Below the pieces are notes generated by a model. The model ran no database searches and was not told where the DNA came from. It saw only the letters and a list, made by a program, of their open reading frames with translations. Both the position numbers and the translations under genes were made by a program. 12,436 nt of DNA from Candidatus Culexmicrobium profundum (GTDB lineage: Archaea > Thermoproteota > Methanomethylicia > Culexarchaeales > Culexmicrobiaceae), in contig JANZKD010000042.1 of NCBI GenBank assembly GCA_025061245.1, positions 1 to 12,436 of the forward strand, in the 5' to 3' direction. Positions 1 through 6,503 of this stretch are shown here, in pieces. The stretch's first letter is position 1; every line of letters starts with the position of its first letter.

Positions 1-169
1 TCTTCCTACCAACTTCATATAAAAAGCTCCATAAATCCATCTCAGCAATACAAGTAGCTTCACATAACGAGAGTTTACCTTCACGATAGAGTTCAGTAGC
101 CACAATAAACTTCACATATTTATCAGAAACATTATGTGGAACTTTTATTTTTACAATCCTATCAGCCAT
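1..169 (-). CDS. UPF0175-like small antitoxin-type protein (partial, C-terminus off the left edge)
   Basis: Reading the minus strand from the ATG at 169 gives 56 codons without a stop, running off the window start. The visible protein has a short basic beta-like start (MADRIVKIKVPHNVSD), then a helical segment containing ELYREGKLSLCEA and a following MDLWSFLYEVGRK. The pattern of an aliphatic helix, 'GK-S-L-xx-A', then a 'W-x-F-L' helix resembles the UPF0175 family. That family consists of small helical proteins usually found as putative antitoxins beside PIN/DUF3368 toxins. The toxin partner, if any, would lie outside the window to the left. An SD-like GGAG lies 6 nt upstream of this ATG. 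An in-frame ATG at 181 lies about 26 nt from a TATA box and could instead be a leaderless start, adding four residues. The family assignment is by eye. Function is inferred. Confidence 0.6.
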   Translation of the reverse strand, partial: MADRIVKIKVPHNVSDKYVKFIVATELYREGKLSLCEATCIAEMDLWSFLYEVGRK

Positions 170-201
170 AGATATCTCCATCTATAAGTTTAACCATAAG
201 A

Positions 202-213
202 GTATATAAAAAA
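202..213 (-). promoter_or_regulatory. TATA-box promoter of the UPF0175-like gene
   Basis: On the minus strand this reads TTTTTTATATAC, a strong archaeal TATA-like element. Its centre is about 26 nt upstream of the in-frame ATG at 181, so transcription would begin at or just before the coding region. It lies in the 74-86 bp gap after the reverse gyrase stop, so the gene probably has its own promoter and is not only read through from reverse gyrase. Confidence 0.45.
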
Positions 214-255
214 TAACATTATACGATTTATCCAATATTAAATTATTAAATAATT

Positions 256-3200
256 TTAGATGATTATTTTCTTAATAATTCTGTACTCATCAAACAATAC
301 TTTTTGATAATCCAGGCCCTTCTTAACCATATCCATTTTATGCTCTAATTCCTGAGTAACTCTTTCAGAAACTAAGTTTCCATATCTTTTAGTTAGAAAG
401 CGATATACTTGTCTACCAAGCTTCGTTGGAATTAAGCGTCCTTTTCTTTCAATAATATATTTTCGATTAAGAAGTTTTTGTATTATAATTGCATATGTTG
501 ATGGTCTGCCAATACCTCGCTCACGCATTTCCTTTATAATCTCACCTTGCGTATACGGATAGACTTTGGGTGCCTTAATCTGATTAATTTCCTTTAACAT
601 AACTTTACCTAGCAGAATAGGCCAAGTCTTAATTGGATAAATTAGGTTAAATCCATCCTCAATTACATCAACAATTTGCTCAAATTCTCTCTCCATGTCA
701 ATAATTCTCAATTTAAGTTTTTGAACTTTAACTCTAACCGCCTTCATTTGGCTTGCAATAAACCGTTTAAATATTAGATCATATAGCTTAATATGATCAT
801 TAGTTAAGGTTCCACCTCTAGTTATAATTCCCTCTCTAATTAGCCTTGAAAGCTCGAAGGAATCTATTGGTCTAACAGGCCTTATACATTCATGTGCACC
901 TATTTCTTCTGGGGCCCATCGCCTAGGTTTAAAGACGTCTTCATGAAATCTATCATGAATGTATTCTGATGCAACTCTTATTCCTTCATTGCTAACACGT
1001 ATACTGTCGGTTCGATGATATGTAATCAATCCGCTTTCAAAGAGTGTCTGAGCTAAATTCATGGTTTTTGTAGCAGAGAACTTTAGAATTCTTGAAGCCT
1101 CAAGTAGCATTGAATCAGTGGTGAAGGGTGGAGGAGGATTAATTTCTTTTTCCTTAATAGAAGATTCAATTACATCTACATAGCCTCGATTCTTGAGATT
1201 CTTAACGAAATCATTAGGATTATCTATGTCTTCTAAGTCTATAACTTGCCCATTCTCCATAGTTAACTTAACAATGACAGTCCAACTTTTCCTATATTCA
1301 TCATATCTCTTTATAATCCAGCCTAAAACAGGAGTTTGAACTCTACCCGCAGATAAAGCCCTATTTTTAAATGCTTTCCATAAAGTTTTACTTAGCTGAA
1401 AACCTAGCCATCTATCTTCAATTCTCCTGACAATTTGAGCATTCACTAAGTTTTCATCAATGTCCCTTAAGTTTTCAAGAGCTTTCCTTATAGCTCTTCT
1501 AGTCACTTCATGAAATTCAAGTCTTCTCACCTCTTTACTAGAGGTCTTAACTATATGGTTTAAGTCCCATGCAATTTTCTCTCCCTCTTCATCTGGATCA
1601 GAACCTAAAAATACAATATCCACCTCTGATGCAAGTTCCCTTATACCTTTAATTCGCTCCATAGCATCAGAAATTTCCTTACTATTACACTTAGGACAGC
1701 TATCACCAGAAATGAATTGATGACCACACTGCCTACACTTTTTAATTGAACCATAAATAGGAATAAATCTTGAACCTTGAATTAAAACTCCATAGAAACC
1801 CTTATCCTCAACTAAATCTAAAATATGACCTTTACTAGCAACAATATTCAATGTTAAATTACCAGTAGTAACTTCATAAACAGTTATTTCACCAATCTCT
1901 CTCCTCGAAGGTCTTCCAAAAAAGTTAGCTATAGTTTCAGCTTTATGTGGAGATTCAACTATTAGTAAGGCAGATTTAACTGGATCTTTAAATTCAGCTG
2001 TTAATTTACCCTCCAAAATCATTTTTACAAGTTCACGATCTCTATCTACTTCTCTCAAAACTGAATTAAGCAACATGTCATTAAACTCAATAAATTCAGC
2101 TTCTTCATAATACCAGCTGAGTTGACGTTTTAGACCTCTAAAAAGCTTTTCATCATCAACAAGAACTATGGATACCCCCCTAGTTATACCGCCAGCAAAA
2201 AGCCTTGAAGTTCTACCTGAAGCTTGAATATAGGTTCTGACGTCAGGTAATAATATGTATCGGGTTCCATTTACTTCTTTAATGGAAAAATAGGGACTTC
2301 TCTCAAGATTTTCTAAAAACTCCTTTTTATTGAAGACATTTTTAAGAAAAGCTATAGCTTGTTTACACAAGCTAATTTGAAGTGTAAATTCCTTAACTTC
2401 TTTTCCTTCCTTCAAATATCTAGTTAATTTTTCAAGTTTTGATCGCTCTAAACTTAGAATATACATTTTAAACTTCGTTAAAAGTTCACTTGCAATCTTT
2501 CTATCATCAGCCTCCATATAATCTGAAAGATCTTGAAGCAAAACGTAGAGTCTAAAAGGACTTGTCTCCTCAAACTTTAAGCTGAATCTAAACTTCGGAA
2601 TAGAAGTGAATATTGCATAACGTATCCTTTGAGGTAAATCTAACCCCCTCACTAGGATACCATAATAACTGGCCATACCTACCAGAATATCAATATCGCC
2701 ATCAGCAAATCTCTGTAAGACCTCTGGCTTAGATTTACCTGAAATATAGGCCTCAACATTCACTCCATTCGATTTCAAGTATTCAGCTAATTCTTCAGCA
2801 AAATAGCTTCCATCATCAATACCAACAAATATCAATCCACCTGCACCAAGACGCCTAACCAACCTTAAAACCTGGTCTTTAACGTTGACACGCTTAACAT
2901 AGAAATCAACAATATTTCTGTAGGAAATAGTTGATGAACCAACAGTAAAGTTTAAGATTTCTCTAAAAAGTTTAACTCGTTCACCTCTAGCTCTACCAGT
3001 AGCAGTGGATACTATAAGTACACCTCTCATAAATCTTCGAGACCTTTCTAAAATTCTTTCAAGCTTAGCAATTCTCTCAAAAATTTTCTGTTTAGCCTTC
3101 TCAGACTTCAAGTTTATTAACCGTTTCTTCAACCTAATTAATTCCAAGGCAATTGAAATATCCCTAAATGAAACACCAATTAAAAAAAGGATCTTATCAA

Positions 3201-3891
3201 TATTCTTAGAAGATTTTAAGACAGCATCAACATCATCAACAAAAATTAAATCAAACCTCAAGTTTTTCATTTTATCAAAATGAATTGAAAGGAAACGGGA
3301 AGTAGTAATCAATATATCAAAATCACCATTCTCCAAGCTATTAAAGAATTCTTCACGCTCACTCTTCTTCATTCTAGACTTAAAATGAAGAATTTTCAAA
3401 TCTAATCCAACTCTACTAGCAAAATTCAAGGCTTTCTCATAAACTTGAAGTACAAGAGCTTGAGTAGGAAGAATGAAGTAACATTTCTTACCCTTTGAGG
3501 CTAGGTAGAGTGAAATTGTAATTCCAAAAACAGTTTTTCCAACTCCAGTAGGAGCATTAATAGAAAAGCTTAATCCCTTAAAAACACGTTTAGCCCATTC
3601 ACGTTGAGCACTCCAAAGCCTTTTACCAGTAAACTTATTGAATAAATCTTCAAATTCCTTTAAGCTTCTAGCTAGCTCAACATAATATTTAAACCTCCAT
3701 AACTTCCCCCTCTCTTTCAGCAGCTCTCCAATCTTAATCTGATAATCCTCAAAGGACAATGAATTATAAAGCTCAATCAGCTTAGAGGTAGGAATATCAA
3801 TACATCTACTACATGGAGCACCAATAGAAATTCTAACATCAGAGATAGATTTCCCACAGTTAGGACACAAACCCTCAAATATAGCTTTCAT
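256..3891 (-). CDS. rgy: Reverse gyrase (ATP-dependent positive-supercoiling topoisomerase)
   Basis: Complete 1211-residue single-chain reverse gyrase, a length typical of the family. It introduces positive supercoils using a helicase-like module fused to a type IA topoisomerase and is a hallmark of hyperthermophiles. Residues 1-30 hold an N-terminal zinc finger (C9, C12, C27, C30). Walker A is APTGVGKT at 113-120, followed by a DDVD Walker B, the STATGRARG motif and a QASGRTSRLFAGG motif VI, all diagnostic. The topoisomerase half begins near residue 640 with the Toprim sequence IVESPHKAET (E646). A second zinc finger (C719, C722, C732, C735) and the Toprim acidic triad D765/D767/E769 follow. 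The catalytic tyrosine is Y958 in ITYHRTDS. I see no frameshift or missing catalytic residue. The start is an ATG nine residues before the first cysteine, as expected. It is divergent from the aldolase gene across a 133-bp promoter region. Confidence 0.98.
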   Translation of the reverse strand: MKAIFEGLCPNCGKSISDVRISIGAPCSRCIDIPTSKLIELYNSLSFEDYQIKIGELLKERGKLWRFKYYVELARSLKEFEDLFNKFTGKRLWSAQREWAKRVFKGLSFSINAPTGVGKTVFGITISLYLASKGKKCYFILPTQALVLQVYEKALNFASRVGLDLKILHFKSRMKKSEREEFFNSLENGDFDILITTSRFLSIHFDKMKNLRFDLIFVDDVDAVLKSSKNIDKILFLIGVSFRDISIALELIRLKKRLINLKSEKAKQKIFERIAKLERILERSRRFMRGVLIVSTATGRARGERVKLFREILNFTVGSSTISYRNIVDFYVKRVNVKDQVLRLVRRLGAGGLIFVGIDDGSYFAEELAEYLKSNGVNVEAYISGKSKPEVLQRFADGDIDILVGMASYYGILVRGLDLPQRIRYAIFTSIPKFRFSLKFEETSPFRLYVLLQDLSDYMEADDRKIASELLTKFKMYILSLERSKLEKLTRYLKEGKEVKEFTLQISLCKQAIAFLKNVFNKKEFLENLERSPYFSIKEVNGTRYILLPDVRTYIQASGRTSRLFAGGITRGVSIVLVDDEKLFRGLKRQLSWYYEEAEFIEFNDMLLNSVLREVDRDRELVKMILEGKLTAEFKDPVKSALLIVESPHKAETIANFFGRPSRREIGEITVYEVTTGNLTLNIVASKGHILDLVEDKGFYGVLIQGSRFIPIYGSIKKCRQCGHQFISGDSCPKCNSKEISDAMERIKGIRELASEVDIVFLGSDPDEEGEKIAWDLNHIVKTSSKEVRRLEFHEVTRRAIRKALENLRDIDENLVNAQIVRRIEDRWLGFQLSKTLWKAFKNRALSAGRVQTPVLGWIIKRYDEYRKSWTVIVKLTMENGQVIDLEDIDNPNDFVKNLKNRGYVDVIESSIKEKEINPPPPFTTDSMLLEASRILKFSATKTMNLAQTLFESGLITYHRTDSIRVSNEGIRVASEYIHDRFHEDVFKPRRWAPEEIGAHECIRPVRPIDSFELSRLIREGIITRGGTLTNDHIKLYDLIFKRFIASQMKAVRVKVQKLKLRIIDMEREFEQIVDVIEDGFNLIYPIKTWPILLGKVMLKEINQIKAPKVYPYTQGEIIKEMRERGIGRPSTYAIIIQKLLNRKYIIERKGRLIPTKLGRQVYRFLTKRYGNLVSERVTQELEHKMDMVKKGLDYQKVLFDEYRIIKKIII

Positions 3892-4024
3892 AATCTAAGA
3901 TAAAATCATCAACCTAATTAAATTTATTAACACACCTACAATTAACATTAAATTAGATCCCTGACTTCCTATCTCATAAATAATGTTAAATTAAGTAGAG
4001 TCCATGTAATACTGGTGAAATTAA
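3892..4024. promoter_or_regulatory. Divergent promoter region with 9-bp inverted repeat
   Basis: This 133-bp AT-rich spacer separates the divergent reverse gyrase and aldolase genes and must hold both promoters. A perfect 9-bp inverted repeat, TTAACATTA at 3942-3950 and TAATGTTAA at 3981-3989, is separated by 30 nt. It is followed on each side by a TTAAATTA-type tail. Candidate TATA elements are TTTAATTA on the minus strand near 3916-3925 and CATAAATA on the plus strand near 3975-3981. A GGTGA ribosome site lies 6 nt before the aldolase ATG. The inverted repeat could be an operator, but such AT repeats also occur by chance. Confidence 0.4.
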
Positions 4025-4909
4025 ATGAAATTAAGCGGAATTTACGTCCCCCACATAACACCCTTCAACAAAGATCAATCAATAAATTATGAGGCACTTA
4101 AAACATGTATTAATTATTGGATTAATAGCGGTCTAAGTGGACTAGTCACATTGGGCAGTAACGGCGAATTCCCATACATTTTAAGAGAAGAAAGAACCAA
4201 ACTAATCAAAACAGTAATAGACTACGTCAATGGAAAAACTCAGATAATAGTTGGAACAGGAGCGCCAAGCACCATAGAAACCATCAAACTATCAAAAGAG
4301 GCCATAGATCTAGGAGCAGACGCATTGATAATAGTTCCACCATACTACTTCAAAGTCTCAAGTCAAGATTTAATTGAGCATTACAAGAAAATTCTAAACA
4401 AAATAGACGCCTCAATAATACTCTACGATGTACCCAAATTTACAGGCTATAGTGTAGAGGTAACTGTATTTGAAAAGCTAGTAAATGAATATAGCCAAAT
4501 AATAGGCATTAAAGACAGCTCCAACAATCTTCTACACATATCTGAATTAATAAGGAGAATTGGAGATAAAATAGCAATACTTGGAGGAACCTCAAGAGTA
4601 ATACTCCCAACACTAGTCCTAGGAGGAAAAGGAGCAATAGTAGCAGTAGCAAACTTCATGCCAAAACAAATAGTAAAACTCTACAAAGCCTTCAGAAATG
4701 GAAATCTTGAAGAAGCAAGAAAAATACAGCTAAAAGTTAACCAAATAACAGATTTTATGAAAGCCTATAACCAAATAGCAATAGTAAAAGCCATCACAAA
4801 CATAATTGGACTACCAGCAGGAATACCAAGAAATCCAATCCAACCAATAAAAGGCGAAGAACTTGAAAAAGTAAGAAAATTCATAGAGAAAATTGAATTA
4901 ACTAGATAA
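4025..4909 (+). CDS. DapA/NAL-superfamily class I aldolase (2-keto-3-deoxy sugar acid or 4-hydroxy-2-oxoglutarate aldolase-like)
   Basis: 294-residue TIM-barrel protein of the dihydrodipicolinate synthase / N-acetylneuraminate lyase superfamily, whose usual length is about 290-300. The Schiff-base lysine is K163 in IGIKDSS and the proton-relay tyrosine is Y134 in ILYDVP, matching the family's catalytic pair. The substrate loop is GSNGEF (44-49), not the GTTGE of true DHDPS. The arginine that follows YNVP in DHDPS and binds the substrate carboxylate is replaced: the sequence is YDVPKFTG, with F138 at that position. GSNGEFP is typical of 4-hydroxy-2-oxoglutarate and other 2-oxo-acid aldolases. 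I therefore infer a pyruvate-releasing aldolase or lyase, substrate unknown, and would not call it dapA. An SD GGTGA precedes the ATG by 6 nt. Its 3' end overlaps the convergent dehydrogenase by 12 bp. Codons are notably A-ending and C-ending. Confidence 0.88.
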   Translation: MKLSGIYVPHITPFNKDQSINYEALKTCINYWINSGLSGLVTLGSNGEFPYILREERTKLIKTVIDYVNGKTQIIVGTGAPSTIETIKLSKEAIDLGADALIIVPPYYFKVSSQDLIEHYKKILNKIDASIILYDVPKFTGYSVEVTVFEKLVNEYSQIIGIKDSSNNLLHISELIRRIGDKIAILGGTSRVILPTLVLGGKGAIVAVANFMPKQIVKLYKAFRNGNLEEARKIQLKVNQITDFMKAYNQIAIVKAITNIIGLPAGIPRNPIQPIKGEELEKVRKFIEKIELTR

Positions 4910-5836
4910 GTCAACTCCCAACTCCTCTAAAATACGCGCTGCAACCTCAACAGCCATCCTCTTAAGAGCATCCACGCTACTGGCACCAAGATGAGGAGTT
5001 AAAATTACATTCTCGAACTCAAGTAATGGACTGCTTAAAGGTAGAGGTTCAACTTCAAAAACGTCAAGAGCAGCCCCACCAATTTTCCCTTTCCTTAAAT
5101 ACTCAATTAATGCCTCCTCATCAATAACTGCACCCCTAGCCATATTAACAATGAAAACTCCATTCTTCATCAACTCAAACTCCCTATAAGAAATCATATG
5201 ATAAGTCTCCTCTGTTAATGGAACATGAATACAAAGAATATCAGACTCCCTCAACAAATCATCTAGAGATCTAAATCTAACTTCCAACTCCCTCTCTAAA
5301 TCAAGCTTCCTAACCTTATCATAATAGATTAACTTAACATTAAATGGCTTCAATCTCCTAGCCACAGCACTACCAATCTTACCAAGCCCAAGAATGCCAA
5401 CAATCCTACCAGCTAAATCAAAGCCAACTAAATCACTAAACTTCCTATCCCACTCACTCCTCCTAACAGCTCTATCAGCCTGAGGAATACGCCTAAGAAG
5501 AGAAATAATCATACCAATAGTAAACTCAGCAACAGTATCAGTCAAAGCAGTAGGAGTATTAATCACCTTAACCCCAAGTTCACGGGCAGCATCCAAATCA
5601 ATATGATCCACACCAACACCATGAACACCAATAACCTTCAATCGCTTAGCAGCCAACAAGACATCACGAGTAATCTTAATAAAACCCCTAGAAACAACCG
5701 CATCAACATCAACAATAGCCCTCTTCAAATCCTCAACACCACTCCCAGGAGGAAGCACAGTAACCTCACCAAAACGTTTGAGAAGTTTAACGCCAACATC
5801 ATGAATAGGCTCAACAACCAAAAACCTAAACCCCAC
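4898..5836 (-). CDS. D-isomer-specific 2-hydroxyacid dehydrogenase (phosphoglycerate/hydroxypyruvate dehydrogenase-like)
   Basis: NAD(P)-dependent dehydrogenase of the D-2-hydroxyacid family, about 312 residues from the GTG start used here, close to the single-domain family length. The Rossmann motif GLGKIG is at 150-155. The catalytic triad is intact: R234 in NMARGAVID, E263 in FEVEP and H282 in TPHLGAS. There is no C-terminal ACT domain, so it is the short form. Candidates are 3-phosphoglycerate, hydroxypyruvate or glyoxylate-type substrates, and sequence alone does not decide. An upstream ATG at 5866 would add ten residues. I prefer the GTG at 5836 because the TATA-like TTATAAAC at 5869-5876 predicts transcription starting near 5846, downstream of that ATG. 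GGTGAT also lies just upstream of the GTG, and the family normally starts a few residues before the VVEPIH strand. The coding strand is unusually G/T-rich. Confidence 0.9.
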   Translation of the reverse strand: MGFRFLVVEPIHDVGVKLLKRFGEVTVLPPGSGVEDLKRAIVDVDAVVSRGFIKITRDVLLAAKRLKVIGVHGVGVDHIDLDAARELGVKVINTPTALTDTVAEFTIGMIISLLRRIPQADRAVRRSEWDRKFSDLVGFDLAGRIVGILGLGKIGSAVARRLKPFNVKLIYYDKVRKLDLERELEVRFRSLDDLLRESDILCIHVPLTEETYHMISYREFELMKNGVFIVNMARGAVIDEEALIEYLRKGKIGGAALDVFEVEPLPLSSPLLEFENVILTPHLGASSVDALKRMAVEVAARILEELGVDLSS

Positions 5837-5868
5837 AACATCACCCACCAAATAATCTACAAACATAA

Positions 5869-5876
5869 GTTTATAA
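5869..5876 (-). promoter_or_regulatory. TATA-like promoter element of the 2-hydroxyacid dehydrogenase
   Basis: The minus strand reads TTATAAAC here, a good archaeal TATA match. About 26 nt downstream is position 5846, ten bases before the GTG at 5836, and the intervening bases include the ribosome-site-like GGTGAT. This decides for the shorter gene start over the ATG at 5866. The call rests on spacing only. Confidence 0.4.
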
Positions 5877-6320
5877 CCATTAAAATTAATTAAAAGCCTA
5901 TTTGACCAACCATGTAAGAAGCCATAGATAAAACAATGGGATAGAAGGGTGTTATATAGTGTTTTTTCATAACATCATTAATTTGTCTAGAATTCTTTCA
6001 CTATATTTTTAGACTACACTATTAAATCTTTTGAAACATTAACATCACTAATGTAAAAATTGTCATAGTATCAATCAAGTTACATATTTCTTTATCAAGT
6101 TTGAATGAAAATTTTGCTTGACTTGAAAATATTCTTTAAAAAATTAAATTTAATAATTGACAATTATACATAAAAGTTAAAAACTATAGTTTAGAATTAT
6201 TTCATTCATTTTTGCAAACACTTATCAAACGGACCAAATACATCAAAAGTCTTCTAGTTTATCACATCAATAATACTTAAAATAGAATTTAAGAATATTT
6301 CAATAAAAATTCTTGTTATA
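5877..6320. other. AT-rich non-coding gap with short palindromes
   Basis: The gap between the dehydrogenase and the precursor peptide gene is about 530 bp and holds no open reading frame that looks real, no tRNA and no insertion-sequence end that I can recognise. It contains a 6-bp inverted repeat TGTTAT/ATAACA (5950-5955, 5969-5974) around a T-run, and a perfect 15-bp palindrome ATAATTG-A-CAATTAT (6153-6167). It also has a perfect 12-bp palindrome AAACTATAGTTT (6181-6192) and a 6-bp pair CTTAAA/TTTAAG (6276-6293). Plus-strand base composition changes across it, from A+C-rich on the left to G+T-rich on the right. It may hold regulatory sites or a small RNA. None is proven. Confidence 0.5.
6153..6167. 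repeat. 15-bp perfect palindrome (possible operator)
   Basis: ATAATTG and CAATTAT are perfect reverse complements around a single A. A second perfect palindrome, AAACTATAGTTT, follows 13 bp later at 6181-6192. Both lie about 180-210 bp upstream of the peptide operon. They could bind a dimeric regulator, but A/T-only palindromes are frequent in DNA this AT-rich. Confidence 0.3.
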
Positions 6321-6321
6321 T

Positions 6322-6336
6322 CCAAAAAATAAATAG
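6322..6336 (+). promoter_or_regulatory. Putative TATA/BRE promoter of the RiPP operon
   Basis: The sequence CCAAAAAATAAATAG resembles an archaeal BRE plus TATA box. Its centre lies about 26-27 nt before position 6357, which would give a leader of about 12 nt that contains the ribosome site GGGGAG (6358-6363). An alternative TATA, TTATAT at 6316-6321, would start transcription about 12 nt earlier. No other promoter is evident within the operon, where genes are 9 nt or less apart or overlap. Confidence 0.38.
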
Positions 6337-6357
6337 AAAATTGAGAAACATAAAAAT

Positions 6358-6363
6358 GGGGAG
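6358..6363 (+). promoter_or_regulatory. Shine-Dalgarno site of the precursor peptide gene
   Basis: GGGGAG ends 5 nt before the ATG at 6369. It supports translation of a peptide gene too short for standard gene calling. The ATGs at 6356 and 6364 run into stop codons after three and two codons, so 6369 is the only productive start served by this site. Confidence 0.6.
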
Positions 6364-6368
6364 ATGAT

Positions 6369-6494
6369 ATGAGGCTTCTAAAGCTTAAAGCACAATCTTT
6401 AATAGGAGGTATAGGAACGTCTGGCTGCAATACTGTTGGATGCTTCATATATTGCTCTAGCACTGGTTGCAATCAAAACCAGGATGTAGAATAG
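6369..6494 (+). CDS. Cys-rich RiPP precursor peptide (41 aa)
   Basis: A 41-residue peptide with a strong ribosome site 5 nt upstream. Its stop lies 9 nt before a radical SAM/SPASM maturase gene, so the two are almost certainly co-transcribed. The N-terminal half, MRLLKLKAQSLIGGIG, is basic and hydrophobic and looks like a short leader. The C-terminal half, SGCNTVGCFIYCSSTGCN (18-35), holds four cysteines at 20, 25, 29 and 34, a symmetric C-x4-C-x3-C-x4-C array. TSGCN (17-21) and STGCN (31-35) bracket the core. The peptide ends NQNQDVE. GG at 13-14 could be a processing site, but no matching peptidase is seen. The likely fate is radical-SAM thioether crosslinking of cysteines (sacti- or ranthipeptide-like), then export by the downstream ABC genes. 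The class is inference. Disulfides or metal binding by the four cysteines cannot be excluded. Confidence 0.82.
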   Translation: MRLLKLKAQSLIGGIGTSGCNTVGCFIYCSSTGCNQNQDVE

Positions 6495-6503
6495 GGTTAA
6501 AAC

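Noticed and set aside
5837..5866. Ten extra N-terminal residues of the 2-hydroxyacid dehydrogenase from the ATG at 5866
   Set aside because: The TATA spacing puts transcription start downstream of this ATG and the residues extend beyond the usual family start. A different promoter could still allow it.
5603..5893. 96-codon plus-strand open frame, Asn/Thr-rich
   Set aside because: It lies within the dehydrogenase gene on the other strand. The Asn/Thr/Ile-rich translation is an artefact of the A+C-rich plus strand.
5950..5974. Hairpin TGTTAT...ATAACA with T-run as a small RNA or intrinsic terminator
   Set aside because: Only a 6-bp AT stem with a 13-nt loop, no gene ends into it from the left on the plus strand, and archaea rarely use such hairpins.
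5877..6368. Replication origin with origin-recognition boxes in the gap
   Set aside because: I searched for G-string-containing origin repeats and a nearby Orc1/Cdc6 gene and saw neither. Only the skew change hints at it.
6254..6472. 72-codon minus-strand open frame across the peptide gene
   Set aside because: It is antisense to the precursor, has no family resemblance, and its rich Pro/Ile content mirrors the Gly/Cys codons of the plus-strand peptide. The plus frame has the ribosome site and operon context.
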